64,000 nt of DNA from DATGUN01 sp035301285 (GCA_035301285.1 DATGUN010000017.1:80556-144555); one strand, 5' to 3'. Shown: positions 34,414 through 43,794, numbered from the stretch's first letter. Numbers and translations are program-made. Notes: generated by a model not told the origin, from the sequence alone.

Positions 34414-36159
34414 TTAATGTGTTGTCATGATCTCTTTCCTATCTTGATATTGAATATTATAGATGCGTTCATATGCCCCGTTGTTTGTGATCAATTCATC
34501 ATGTGTCCCACGCTCGGCAATACGCCCCTCTTCTAGGACAAGTATTTCATCAGCATGTTTCAACGAAGAAATTCTATGGGCAATGATAAATGTCGTTCGG
34601 CCCTTCATAACCTCTTTCAATGCTTTTTGAATCTTGAATTCCGTTTCCATATCAACGGCTGACGTGGCATCATCGAGAACAAGGATGCTTGGGTCGATAC
34701 AAATCGCCCGCGCTATCGACAAACGCTGCTTTTGTCCACCTGACAGACCCATACCGCGCTCACCGAGTAAAGTTTGATACGCCTTGGGCATCTTCATTAT
34801 GAAATCGTGTGCCTGGGCGCGTTTAGCGGCATCGACAATCTGTTCATCAGTCACATCCGGATTGCCGAATGCAATGTTTTCTCGAATCGTAGTCGAAAAA
34901 AGAAAAGGTTCCTGCAGAACAAAACCGATACTGCTTCGGAGCCTACGCAATGTATAGTCCGAAGCTGGCCGTCCATCAATGAGAACATCTCCTGACTCAG
35001 GCTCATAGAAACGAGTGATCAGCTGTGTTATGCTCGTTTTTCCCGATCCGGTCGAACCGATCAAACCAATTGTTTTTCCTTGGGGTGCATCAAATGATAT
35101 ATGCTTCAATGCAGCATCATCATCCTTAACATAGGTAAGCGTGACATCATTAAACGTGACATGTCCTTCAATTGGTGTATCGAGTGCATTTTCTTTTTCG
35201 ACAATATCTTCTTTGGCGTCCAATATTTCAGTCAACCGTTCACCGTTCGCCTTAGCTTGTGTAAACATATTAATGATGAAACCCAAACTTGTCAACGGGT
35301 CAAGGATATACCATACCAGACTGAAAAAAGCGACAAGCCCCCCTAAAGAAAGGTCGTCATTCATGACAAGGTAGCCACCATATCCCAAAAGCAAGACAAC
35401 GCATATGTTGCCAATCAATTCCATCAGCGGGAAGAACTTGGCCCATAATTTTGACGTTTCGATATAATAATCCCTGTATTGGACGTTTCTGTGAGAAAAT
35501 CTTTCTACTTCAAAATCCTCACGGGAAAGGGATTTAACGGTTGTCATACCTCCGATGTTTTCTTGCACTCGTGTGTTTAACTTTCCGAATGATTTTCGTA
35601 TGCGCGTAAATGCCGGATGAACACGTCTGTCAAAACGATAGACGACAACTGCAAGAAATGGCATGGCAGCCATAGTTACCAATGCTAATGGAATCGAATA
35701 AAAAAACATGACAAACAAACTGATAGTGATGAGCAATATAACCCGTAACACATCACCGATGGCAACGGATAAAAACCCCCTGAACTGGTTGACATCTGCT
35801 GTCAGCCTGGACATTAAGTCACCGGTTCTTGCATTATCATAGTATTTAAATGATAAAACTTGTAACTTATCATACAGTGCTTCAAGTAAATCATACACAG
35901 CAATAATACCGAAAAGATCACCCAAATATTGATGAAGGTATATGGAAATGCCTTTGATCAACATAAGTACCAAAAATACAATACATATATACGGTATTAA
36001 CGAGTATTTATCTTCGAGAACGACATTGTCAATCGTAATCTGCAAAACAACAGGATACACAACTGTAATACCGGTTACAAACAACAGAAAAAATAAAGAC
36101 AAATATAAGTACTTTCGGTATGGCCAATAATATTCCTTTAACCTTTTAAACGTATCCAA
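34414..36159 (-). CDS. ABC exporter half-transporter, degenerate-site partner
   Basis: 581-residue half-transporter: membrane domain about 15-300, ATPase domain 340-575. Walker A GSTGSGKTS and a canonical LSGGQKQR signature, but Walker B reads ILVLDDATSA, Asp replacing the catalytic Glu. Combined with the LSAGE signature in the partner this makes one degenerate and one competent ATP site, as in heterodimeric exporters. Start is TTG 36159 with GGGGGGAG five nt upstream. First gene of the pair. Confidence 0.85.
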   Translation of the reverse strand: MDTFKRLKEYYWPYRKYLYLSLFFLLFVTGITVVYPVVLQITIDNVVLEDKYSLIPYICIVFLVLMLIKGISIYLHQYLGDLFGIIAVYDLLEALYDKLQVLSFKYYDNARTGDLMSRLTADVNQFRGFLSVAIGDVLRVILLITISLFVMFFYSIPLALVTMAAMPFLAVVVYRFDRRVHPAFTRIRKSFGKLNTRVQENIGGMTTVKSLSREDFEVERFSHRNVQYRDYYIETSKLWAKFFPLMELIGNICVVLLLGYGGYLVMNDDLSLGGLVAFFSLVWYILDPLTSLGFIINMFTQAKANGERLTEILDAKEDIVEKENALDTPIEGHVTFNDVTLTYVKDDDAALKHISFDAPQGKTIGLIGSTGSGKTSITQLITRFYEPESGDVLIDGRPASDYTLRRLRSSIGFVLQEPFLFSTTIRENIAFGNPDVTDEQIVDAAKRAQAHDFIMKMPKAYQTLLGERGMGLSGGQKQRLSIARAICIDPSILVLDDATSAVDMETEFKIQKALKEVMKGRTTFIIAHRISSLKHADEILVLEEGRIAERGTHDELITNNGAYERIYNIQYQDRKEIMTTH

Positions 36160-36535
36160 GCCCGCTCCCCCCTTAATGATTTGTTTTAACGTAACTCCTA
36201 ATATAACGGTTTCCGAAATAAATTGCTACCCTTTAGCTCCATTTTTTTAAAATTTTTGGTTAAATTGTAAACCGAGTCTAAAGTTTAAATAAATTGATAA
36301 TTCATCATCCAACCATCCCTGAATGTTCGATCAAATTAGTATCGACTATGTCCCAGTACATTTAAATTCGACCACGAATACATTTTAACATTAAAAAAAA
36401 GACGAACAATGCTTTTTGATTCAACCGGAAACACTCGCATCATTCGCCTTTAACAATACATACAGCTGGATACCTCAATCGAACCAATTCAGTCATGGAT
36501 ATTCTTTAAGACAAAAGATTCTAATGCGACTCTAC
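36160..36535. other. Intergenic region upstream of the ABC operon
   Basis: About 375 bp, AT-rich, with no supported gene. Must carry the ABC operon promoter; no clear operator or terminator for the upstream ykuV gene was found. Confidence 0.4.
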
Positions 36536-36982
36536 TCACGATGATTTTCGTACTATTCGATGTATTCGTCTCTCAAATAAACCCATTGTGGAGGCGCTTG
36601 CTTGATTATAACGTAAAACGCCATGTTCATCAAAAATATAATAACTCGGTACTGTTTGATTTCTGAAAACTTTTGTGAGTCTGTCATCATTATCCACTGC
36701 TACTGGATAATGCATTTGGTATTCATTCACCACATCACGTATTTTTTTTATATCCTTGTCTTCATCTGAACGTGGCATATGAACACCCACTACATTTAAA
36801 TCTTCGCTATATTGCTTTTGTAAGATATTTATCCTTTTTAATTGGCTTTTGCATGAAGAACAACTGATTGACCAAAAATGAACAAGTGTCGGCTTCCCTT
36901 GCAGCTCCTTCTTGATGACCGAATGGGTATTCATCCAGGTTTTCACTACATTTAAATCAGGCATTTCATCACGTAGTCGCAT
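36536..36982 (-). CDS. ykuV: Thiol-disulfide oxidoreductase YkuV
   Basis: Thioredoxin-fold (TlpA/ResA-like) protein, 148 residues as in B. subtilis YkuV. Active site WSISCSSC (Cys41, Cys44) and cis-Pro at TVPSYYIF. It lacks a signal peptide, so acts in the cytosol as a reductase. RBS GGGGG before ATG. Stand-alone gene in a yku block. Confidence 0.9.
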   Translation of the reverse strand: MRLRDEMPDLNVVKTWMNTHSVIKKELQGKPTLVHFWSISCSSCKSQLKRINILQKQYSEDLNVVGVHMPRSDEDKDIKKIRDVVNEYQMHYPVAVDNDDRLTKVFRNQTVPSYYIFDEHGVLRYNQASASTMGLFERRIHRIVRKSS

Positions 36983-37191
36983 TGTATATCCCCCAATAAA
37001 TGAATGTCGTAACTAAATCACACCAACGATTTAGTTCACTCTATTCTATTCATATCCATACAGAACGATACACTCTGCGCTCATCCCACTTAATGCGGAT
37101 CTGTTGATACGGGATGTGAGGATTGATAACCCGTGAAAGCCGGTTCACTCTAGATCGTTCACCTGTTTATTACATTCCTTGGTTAGTCCTT

Positions 37192-37635
37192 TTAATATTT
37201 TTGTTGATAATAATCACGTTTCATCTGTTTTAAAATCGCCCTTCGTGTTAATATACCGGCAAAATATCCTTCATCGTCCACGACACATATAAAAGGGTAG
37301 TTGATGACCTTATCAAGTCCCTTTAATAATGTATCCTCTTTTTTCAATACTGGTATATCTTCATTGATCACTTCGCGGACATATAGTTCTGATAGTTTTT
37401 CACCTTCAAAATGTTCAAGGCCAATAATTTGATTCAAAATGACGGTTTTCCCGATTGTTCCCGCCAACTTATAAGATGTATCCAGTACAGGCACTGCTGA
37501 ATAACCGGATTTAACCAATACGAGCAATGCATGTTCCAAAGGATTATTTAATTGCACATGTGCCACTTTATCCGCTGATATCATCACATCAGCCACTGTA
37601 AATTGAGTTAAATGATTATCTTGTATTAAATCCAT
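37192..37635 (-). CDS. darB: DarB (YkuL/CbpB), c-di-AMP-binding CBS protein
   Basis: Two CBS domains (about 15-65 and 80-140) make up the 147 residues. DarB of B. subtilis binds c-di-AMP and, when free of it, activates the stringent factor Rel and pyruvate carboxylase PycA, linking potassium status to stress signalling. KVAHVQLNNPLEHALLVL and the C-terminal GILTRRAILKQM match it. AAAGGAG before ATG 37635 sets the start, not the ATG at 37704. Note that pycA is missing from its usual place in this window. Confidence 0.87.
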   Translation of the reverse strand: MDLIQDNHLTQFTVADVMISADKVAHVQLNNPLEHALLVLVKSGYSAVPVLDTSYKLAGTIGKTVILNQIIGLEHFEGEKLSELYVREVINEDIPVLKKEDTLLKGLDKVINYPFICVVDDEGYFAGILTRRAILKQMKRDYYQQKY

Positions 37636-37785
37636 AATAAAGCTCCTTTTCGAATATGAAATGAAACATATCCATATTAATTCTCGTAGATAGGAGTTAT
37701 ACATGATATTTCATCTCTAGTTTATCATAATTAATAAGAAGAAACATGGATTCCATCCTTGCATTTTCTCTCTCTTACCATTACT

Positions 37786-37805
37786 ATATGGGCATACACT
37801 CATAT
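37786..37805. promoter_or_regulatory. Candidate CzrA operator upstream of czrA-czcD
   Basis: Imperfect inverted repeat ATATGGG-N6-CTCATAT, 18 bp before czrA, fits the 12-2-12-like ATATGA/TCATAT sites of ArsR/SmtB repressors. It overlaps a possible -10 (TACTAT at 37782-37787). Confidence 0.45.
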
Positions 37806-37822
37806 ACTTTAGAGGTGAGAAC

Positions 37823-38122
37823 ATGGAAAACAACACCTTGGATGACACCTTGATCGATGACATCACTCGTACGTTCAAGGCATTGTCAGATCCAACCAGA
37901 ATAAAAATTTTACATTTATTGTTTCAAAAAGAATGTTCAGTAAACGAAATTTCAAACCATCTACACATGCATCAGTCGACCATTTCACATCAATTAGCCT
38001 ATTTGAAGCAGCGACGTCTCGTTAAAAACAGACGTGAAAAAACGATGTATATCTATTCGCCGGATGATTATCACGTCATGAATTTGTTGGAACAAGCGAT
38101 CGAACATAGTAAACATATATAA
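37823..38122 (+). CDS. czrA: CzrA, zinc-responsive ArsR/SmtB repressor
   Basis: 99-residue winged-helix repressor. The helix-turn-helix is at about 40-62 (SVNEISNHLHMHQSTISHQLAYL). The alpha5 metal site Asp82, His84, His95, His98 is intact, predicting Zn/Co sensing; the alpha3 Cys site of ArsR is absent. Directly upstream of, and 16 bp from, the zinc exporter gene. Metal binding would release the operator and induce both genes. Confidence 0.88.
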   Translation: MENNTLDDTLIDDITRTFKALSDPTRIKILHLLFQKECSVNEISNHLHMHQSTISHQLAYLKQRRLVKNRREKTMYIYSPDDYHVMNLLEQAIEHSKHI

Positions 38123-38138
38123 AAGGAGCGGATATATT

Positions 38139-39035
38139 TTGGGACACCATCATGATCACCATCACACAAACAACAAACGGGTCTTATTTTGGTGTTTTAT
38201 TGCTATCTTCTCCTTTATGATTGTCGAAGTGATTGGTGGTTTCTTAACAAACAGTCTTGCCTTATTATCCGATGCAGGACATATGCTCAGTGATGCATTT
38301 GCACTTGCATTAAGTCTATTCGCCTTCAAAATCGGCGAAAAACAGGCTACAGAAGATAAAACGTTTGGTTTTAAACGTTTTGAAATTATTGCAGCCTTCA
38401 TTAACGGACTCACTTTGATCATCATTTCCTTATACATTTTTTATGAGGCGTATAATCGTTTTTTAACACCACCGAATGTAAGTGGCCAAATGATGTTTAT
38501 AGCTATTCTGGGACTGATTGTAAATATCATCGTTTTTTGGATGCTTATGCGAGGTGGTTCACAAGACAATTTAAATATAAAGAGTGCCCTTCTTCATGTC
38601 CTAGGTGATTTACTTGGTTCAATCGGTGCCATTGTAGCAGGGATTTTAATTTTTGCATTTGGCTGGAATATTGCCGATCCGATTGCAAGTGTCATTGTAG
38701 CCATCTTGATTTTAGTATCCGCCATACGGATTACAAAAGATTCACTCCATGTTTTAATGGAAGGGAAACCATACGATATTAACGCAGAAGATGTAAAACA
38801 AACGCTCGAAAAATTATACGGTGTTGTAGAAGTTCATGATTTGCATATATGGTCAATCACAGCAGAATTCCCTACATTGACATGTCATTTAGTCGTCGAA
38901 AATAACATCGATCGTGATTATTTATTACTGGAAGCAAATCATACAATCAAAAATAATTATCAAATAGCCCACTGTACCATACAAATAGAGGGTTCCGATA
39001 CAAAACAACATCAAAATTGCGATTTCTGCCATTGA
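38139..39035 (+). CDS. czcD: CzcD, cation diffusion facilitator (Zn/Co/Cd efflux)
   Basis: Six-helix CDF exporter, 298 residues, driven by proton or potassium antiport. His-rich N-terminus (MGHHHDHHH), first transmembrane site LLSDAGHMLSDA and second HVLGDLLGS (HxxxD and DxxxD-type ligands), then a cytosolic domain with VHDLHIWSI and a C-terminal CDFCH. Start is TTG 38139, 13 nt after AAAGGAG. Operon with czrA. Confidence 0.92.
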   Translation: MGHHHDHHHTNNKRVLFWCFIAIFSFMIVEVIGGFLTNSLALLSDAGHMLSDAFALALSLFAFKIGEKQATEDKTFGFKRFEIIAAFINGLTLIIISLYIFYEAYNRFLTPPNVSGQMMFIAILGLIVNIIVFWMLMRGGSQDNLNIKSALLHVLGDLLGSIGAIVAGILIFAFGWNIADPIASVIVAILILVSAIRITKDSLHVLMEGKPYDINAEDVKQTLEKLYGVVEVHDLHIWSITAEFPTLTCHLVVENNIDRDYLLLEANHTIKNNYQIAHCTIQIEGSDTKQHQNCDFCH

Positions 39036-39096
39036 TATTATACCGAAAAACGTCCATAATAAATAAAATGACAAAATGATAAAATGAGGTTAAATG

Positions 39097-39732
39097 ATGA
39101 AAATACAACCATTTACTAAAAAAGAAGAAGTCGCCCACGCCATCACGCATGGCATTGGTGTACTGTTAAGTATTGCGGGATTGGTTTTATTGATTATATT
39201 TGCATCCCTTGAAGGGAACCCGTGGCTGATCGTCTCTGTTACCGTATTTGGTACAACAATGCTGCTCATGTATCTCGCATCGACAATTGTTCATAGTTTG
39301 CCTGTAGGTAAATGGAAAGATATATTCCAGATTTTTGATCATTCTTCCATTTACTTGTTTATCGCCGGTACTTACACACCCTTTTTGCTCGTCTCTTTAC
39401 GCAGTGAAATAGGCTGGACCCTATTCGGTATTATATGGGGCATTGCAATAATCGGTGTTGTATTTAAAATCTTTTTCGTGAAAAAATTTATTGTCATGTC
39501 TACACTGTTTTATATTTTCATGGGATGGCTTATTGTTTTTGCATGGGAGCCGCTCACAAAGGTGTTGGACGGTGCCGGGCTCAACTTATTGATCATCGGC
39601 GGTCTCTTTTATACGATCGGGGCGGTATTTTTCATGTGGCGCAAGATACCATACCACCACGCTATCTGGCATCTTTTTGTGTTAGCCGGTTCCACCTTTC
39701 ACTTCTTTTCTATATTTTACTATGTCATTTAA
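39097..39732 (+). CDS. PAQR/hemolysin III family membrane protein (YplQ-like)
   Basis: Seven hydrophobic segments with the PAQR metal site: Ser/His in MYLASTIVHSLP, Asp in FDHSSIYLFIAGTYTP and His in HAIWHLFVLAGSTFHFF. Bacterial members were named hemolysin III but are probably membrane hydrolases or fluidity regulators. 211 residues; two ATGs at 39094 and 39097, the second better spaced from GAGGTTAA. Confidence 0.85.
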   Translation: MKIQPFTKKEEVAHAITHGIGVLLSIAGLVLLIIFASLEGNPWLIVSVTVFGTTMLLMYLASTIVHSLPVGKWKDIFQIFDHSSIYLFIAGTYTPFLLVSLRSEIGWTLFGIIWGIAIIGVVFKIFFVKKFIVMSTLFYIFMGWLIVFAWEPLTKVLDGAGLNLLIIGGLFYTIGAVFFMWRKIPYHHAIWHLFVLAGSTFHFFSIFYYVI

Positions 39733-39747
39733 ATAAGCGTGCAGGGT

Positions 39748-39796
39748 GAAGTGCCCCCCTAAATTAGACCACATTCTAACTTAGGGGGGCACTTCC
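39748..39796. terminator. Long GC-rich hairpin between the PAQR gene and fadH
   Basis: Perfect 15-bp arms GAAGTGCCCCCCTAA and complement, with a second short TTAG/CTAA pairing inside. No T-run follows on either strand, unusual for the terminators in this window, although the position between converging genes fits that role. Confidence 0.5.
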
Positions 39797-39849
39797 GTTT
39801 CCAAACGATTGCATGCTTTTTTATTTGAAATCAATGTCAGGAAATATCT

Positions 39850-40617
39850 CTAAAACGGATGTTTATTCAACCATTGTCCCCCATCCAATGTAACAACTTC
39901 CCCATTCATAAACGATGCTTTTTCCGAAAGGATGAAGAAAGCAAGTTCCGCTATTTCCTCCGGCTTGCCCAATCGTTGTAATGGGACCGATCGGATGGTA
40001 CGCTCAGCAGCATTTTCCGATTCAAGCAATTTATCTGCACCACCTGTTCGCTCAATAGGTCCAGGAGCAATTGCATTGACCCTTATGCCATATTTCGTTC
40101 CCCATTCAACGGCAAGTGTCCGTGTCATATTCAGAACACCTGCTTTTGCAGCAGAATTATGGATCACACCAGCTCCCGCATTCCATGCATATGTCGCAAC
40201 CATATTTAATATGGCACCTGGTTTTTGGTTCTGGATCCAATGCTTCCCGACTTCTTGCGTACAATAAAATGTACCATTCAACACAATATCAATCACTGTG
40301 GTCCACCCATTAATCGACAGTTCCTCTGCGGGACATATAAAATTGCCGGCTGCATTATTTACCAAGCAGTCGATTTCACCATATGTCTTTACTGTTTCAT
40401 CAACCATCCGCGTTACATCTTCCGGTCTCCGAACGTCCACTGTTATAGTCGTTATATCACCTTTTGCTTCATCTTTAAGTTCCTTTTTAACATCTGATAA
40501 TTTTTTCTCTGTTCTACCGGTAATCACAACATTTGCCCCTTCATAAGCAAATTTTTTCGCCATATATTTTCCCATTCCACTTGAGGCACCTGTAACAATA
40601 ACCGTTTTACCCTTCAT
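39850..40617 (-). CDS. fadH: SDR oxidoreductase, probable 2,4-dienoyl-CoA reductase FadH (YkuF)
   Basis: Short-chain dehydrogenase of 255 residues. NADP-binding TGASSGMG, NNAAGNFICPAEEL and the GPIERTGGADKL substrate loop are those of the bacterial/peroxisomal DECR type (YkuF). Instead of the classical Tyr-x-x-x-Lys, the sequence shows HNSAAKAGV, as usual for this subgroup, where Lys is retained. Role in breakdown of unsaturated fatty acids. GGAGGG before the ATG. Confidence 0.83.
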   Translation of the reverse strand: MKGKTVIVTGASSGMGKYMAKKFAYEGANVVITGRTEKKLSDVKKELKDEAKGDITTITVDVRRPEDVTRMVDETVKTYGEIDCLVNNAAGNFICPAEELSINGWTTVIDIVLNGTFYCTQEVGKHWIQNQKPGAILNMVATYAWNAGAGVIHNSAAKAGVLNMTRTLAVEWGTKYGIRVNAIAPGPIERTGGADKLLESENAAERTIRSVPLQRLGKPEEIAELAFFILSEKASFMNGEVVTLDGGQWLNKHPF

Positions 40618-40828
40618 CCAATCCCTCCATCTATTGAATTCTCTAGCTCAATCGTATGCATTTCACAAATAAATGTCAAAAATGGCTCAATATACGAATA
40701 GAATGAAATATATAGCCATAAGGACTACCCTGATTCTTTTATCATCACGGATGATTTCCAGTAGTGCGGAAACCATGTGACATGCTATAATCTATAAAGA
40801 GTACGGATTTAAAGAGAGGTTAGAGGAA

Positions 40829-41686
40829 ATGAACAGACGGTCTTTTTTAAAACAAGTGATAGGTAGCGGTTTGGCATTAATAGGGCTTGGTGGCGGAACA
40901 TATTACTATGCCCGGGAAATTGAACCTAGCCTTCTATCGATGCACGAAGAAACCATACAATCCCCAAAAATACCAAATGGATTTCACAACTATAAAATTA
41001 TACAATTTACCGATACACATATTGGCTTTCATTATACAGTAGAACAACTGAAGGAATTGATCAAAAAAATCAATGCAGAACAACCCGATATTATTTTGTT
41101 CACCGGTGATCTCGTCGATTCTCCGCAAACGTATAACTGGGAAGGTGAACTCACTCAAGCTTTAACATCGCTTGAAGCCCCTGACGGCAAGTACTGGATA
41201 TACGGAAACCATGATCATGGCGGTTATGGAACTCAAAAAATCAACAGCGTTATGACCGACGGCGGTTTTACACTGCTGCAAAATGAATCAATCCCCATAC
41301 AAAAAGGGAACGATACCTTCAATTTAGCTGGACTTGATGATGTCATGCTAGGTCAACCAGATTTCGATGAAACATTCCGTGATGTCAATTCGGAACACTT
41401 TACCATGTTACTGATTCATGAGCCTGATTATGCGGATAAAACAGTCGATTACCCTGTCGACGTTCAAATTTCGGGACATAGTCACGGAGGACAAGTACGT
41501 TTCCCATTCATTGGGCATTTATACACACCTGCATACTCCGAAAAATATGTTAAAGGAAAATTTCAGATAAACGATAGATTGACATTATATGTAAGTAAAG
41601 GCATTGGAACAACACGCTTACCTTACCGATTTTTATGTAAGCCCGAATTTAATGTATACACATTAAAACAAGGAACGTCTTCATAA
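40829..41686 (+). CDS. ykuE: YkuE, Tat-exported metallophosphoesterase
   Basis: Twin-arginine signal (NRRSFLKQV then a Gly-rich hydrophobic stretch) followed by a calcineurin-like phosphoesterase domain: FTDTHIG, FTGDLVDS, YGNHDH, LLIHEPD and SGHSHGGQ supply the two-metal site. 285 residues. B. subtilis YkuE is a known Tat substrate that attaches to the cell wall. Beside fadH (ykuF), as in B. subtilis. No tat genes are in the window. Confidence 0.92.
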   Translation: MNRRSFLKQVIGSGLALIGLGGGTYYYAREIEPSLLSMHEETIQSPKIPNGFHNYKIIQFTDTHIGFHYTVEQLKELIKKINAEQPDIILFTGDLVDSPQTYNWEGELTQALTSLEAPDGKYWIYGNHDHGGYGTQKINSVMTDGGFTLLQNESIPIQKGNDTFNLAGLDDVMLGQPDFDETFRDVNSEHFTMLLIHEPDYADKTVDYPVDVQISGHSHGGQVRFPFIGHLYTPAYSEKYVKGKFQINDRLTLYVSKGIGTTRLPYRFLCKPEFNVYTLKQGTSS

Positions 41687-41831
41687 AATCATCATTTCAT
41701 CCAGTAAGTGTGTATAAAACATATAATATTCCAAAAACAACCCTTGTTCTATTGCAAGAGTAACGATATTCCTGTAGGATGTAAGCAAGTCCTTACACGC
41801 CTATCAACTTTTTAAAAAAAGGAGGGATCCA

Positions 41832-42296
41832 ATGGATGAAAAGTCCTTAGATGAGATTGCCAAAGCGTTATTCACCGTCAATCGCCACGCAAAAACTGCG
41901 CCAGAACCGCAACATCTTTACTACATTAAAAAAGAAGCCATTAAACGTTTACTGGAAAACGACGATGCAGAAAAAATAGGTCTTCATTTCTCAGACCACC
42001 CGAAATATAGTAACCAATATTCAACGCTACTCGTAAAGGTTGGCGATTACTTTTTTCATGTCCCCCCTGTCAAACAAGATTTCAAAGAGCTGAAGCATTT
42101 GGGGACACTTGACCAAAGTTATCGTAACCCTCAAACGAAAATGGCATTATCCTATGCAAAAAAAGTCATTTATCGTTATATTGATTGGAAACCAACGAAA
42201 AAGTCAGCCAGCAACAAACATTATTCATCATCCTATTACACTCCATCATCCCTTGGAAAAATGGGATGGCCTCCCAAGAAATCATTTCGAAAATAA
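41832..42296 (+). CDS. ykyB: YkyB-like protein
   Basis: A 154-residue soluble, basic protein of the YkyB family: ALFTVNRHAKTAPEPQ, IGLHFSDHPKYS, GDYFFHVPPVKQDF and HLGTLDQSYRNPQTKM are diagnostic. Function unknown. AGGAGGG before the ATG. Followed by its own terminator. Confidence 0.88.
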   Translation: MDEKSLDEIAKALFTVNRHAKTAPEPQHLYYIKKEAIKRLLENDDAEKIGLHFSDHPKYSNQYSTLLVKVGDYFFHVPPVKQDFKELKHLGTLDQSYRNPQTKMALSYAKKVIYRYIDWKPTKKSASNKHYSSSYYTPSSLGKMGWPPKKSFRK

Positions 42297-42306
42297 TAAC
42301 GTCATC

Positions 42307-42337
42307 AAAAAAGCGTATCGACTCATACGCTTTTTTT
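42307..42337 (+). terminator. Terminator after ykyB
   Basis: AAAAAAGCGTAT / ATACGCTTTTTTT hairpin; can also act on the minus strand for the membrane gene that starts beyond it. Confidence 0.8.
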
Positions 42338-42340
42338 CAT

Positions 42341-42697
42341 TCACTTTTGAAGCAAGTAATGAACAACATTTATGACAATGAGAGCCATGCCGAATATTGT
42401 GAATGTCGTTAAGGCATCCTTAAGCAACAATGTAAATCCACCTTGCCCTTGCTCTTCTTTCATGATGGTTATTAACATCAAAATAACAAGTAATACTAAA
42501 CTGCTAATGATATAAGTTAATAGTTTGTAGGCATTTTTATGTAGGAGCACTTGAATAATCGGCCGCAGCATGATGTATAAAATGATGATACATATCATAA
42601 ACAGCACCATATAGATATGGCTTTTTTTGACACCAAGTATGGCAAGTTTTTGCATATTGATCCATTCCGTATATAACATGCTTCCCGAATCCAGCAC
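42341..42697 (-). CDS. Small multi-pass membrane protein, unknown
   Basis: About 118 residues with three hydrophobic segments (about 28-50, 60-80, 95-115). Not recognised. The start is uncertain: GTG at 42697 follows a weak GGTGATGG, and ATG at 42679 (MLYTEWINMQ) has only CGGGAAG before it. It ends within a few bases of the ykyB terminator. Confidence 0.5.
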   Translation of the reverse strand: MLDSGSMLYTEWINMQKLAILGVKKSHIYMVLFMICIIILYIMLRPIIQVLLHKNAYKLLTYIISSLVLLVILMLITIMKEEQGQGGFTLLLKDALTTFTIFGMALIVINVVHYLLQK

Positions 42698-42820
42698 TGT
42701 CCATCACCATCCTATATACAAAGTTTTTACAAAACTAGCAACATATATACATTGGAATGGTTCCTTAACTAAACTGATATTGCTATAATGAACCTTAATG
42801 ATGATTAGGAGGGAAAAAGA

Positions 42821-43726
42821 TTGAAAAAAGCATACCTCTATATACTTATCGGAGCAGCTCTCTGGGGGACAATCGGATGGTATGTGAAGCATTTATATGC
42901 ACTGGGGTTCACCCCTATGGAAGTCGTTTCACTACGTGTCTCAAGTACTGCAGTGATACTCGGGATCTACCTTCTTTTCACAAATCCCGAACAGCTGAAA
43001 TTAAAAAAAGTAACCGATATAAAGTTTTTTATCGGGACAGGAATATTCAGTATCATATTCTTTAATTATACCATGTTCACAACCATCGAACTATCGACGA
43101 TTCCCGTAGCAACTGCGCTTCTATACACAGCACCGGCGTTTGTAACGATTCTTTCTTACTTTCTATTTCACGAACCATTTACCCCGACAAAGATCATCGC
43201 TCTTTTTATAACGTTTATCGGAACATGTCTAGTAGTCGGGATTATCCCTTTCTCTTTGCAAACGCTGGAATTCAGTAGCATTTTGTTCGGACTCGGATCT
43301 GGAATCGGCTATAGCCTGTACAGTATCTTCAGCAAATTCGCCTTGGAAAAATATAATAGTTTGCAAATCACCATGTTCACATTTCTGATCGCAAGTATTG
43401 CCATACTACCGTTTTTTCCCTATGCTGAAAAAGGTTATCTTTTAATGGATTGGAATGTATTATTCTATGCATTTGGGCTCGGATTTTTACCAACGGCCTT
43501 CGCTTACATCATTTATACATACGGTCTACATTATACAGAAGCTTCCAAAGCATCGATTCTAACAACTGTTGAACCCGTTGTAGCGACATTGATTGGCATA
43601 TTTATTTTCCATGAATCCTTTTCAGGTGTACAAATGATTGGCATGGCCTTTATTATCGGCGCCGTCATTTTAATACAAGTCAACATGAAAAATCGTGCTT
43701 ACTTTTCAAAGTCTAATCGGGCCTGA
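42821..43726 (+). CDS. EamA family (DMT superfamily) transporter
   Basis: Ten membrane helices in two EamA repeats (about 5-140 and 150-290), 301 residues. Repeat hallmarks: GAALWGTIGWYVK, ALLYTAPAFVTILSYFLFHEPF and SILTTVEPVVATLIGIFIFHESF. Metabolite or drug export or uptake; substrate not predictable. Start TTG 42821 with AGGAGGG upstream. Confidence 0.85.
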   Translation: MKKAYLYILIGAALWGTIGWYVKHLYALGFTPMEVVSLRVSSTAVILGIYLLFTNPEQLKLKKVTDIKFFIGTGIFSIIFFNYTMFTTIELSTIPVATALLYTAPAFVTILSYFLFHEPFTPTKIIALFITFIGTCLVVGIIPFSLQTLEFSSILFGLGSGIGYSLYSIFSKFALEKYNSLQITMFTFLIASIAILPFFPYAEKGYLLMDWNVLFYAFGLGFLPTAFAYIIYTYGLHYTEASKASILTTVEPVVATLIGIFIFHESFSGVQMIGMAFIIGAVILIQVNMKNRAYFSKSNRA

Positions 43727-43773
43727 ATCATCACACTCTCTTAATTCAGGTCTGTCGAAAGCTTACAATCCAA

Positions 43774-43787
43774 GTGACACATATCAC
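43774..43787. promoter_or_regulatory. Crp/Fnr-type box upstream of ytfE
   Basis: GTGA-CACATA-TCAC is a perfect core of the TGTGA-N6-TCACA consensus (flanks A and T). In Bacillus, Fnr binds such sites under low oxygen. It lies about 60 bp before the gene. Confidence 0.55.
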
Positions 43788-43794
43788 TGCATCT

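Noticed and set aside
37080..37190. Riboswitch or tRNA-like structure between ykuV and darB
   Set aside because: Only short repeats (GTTCAC twice) and no stable multi-helix fold or tRNA consensus.
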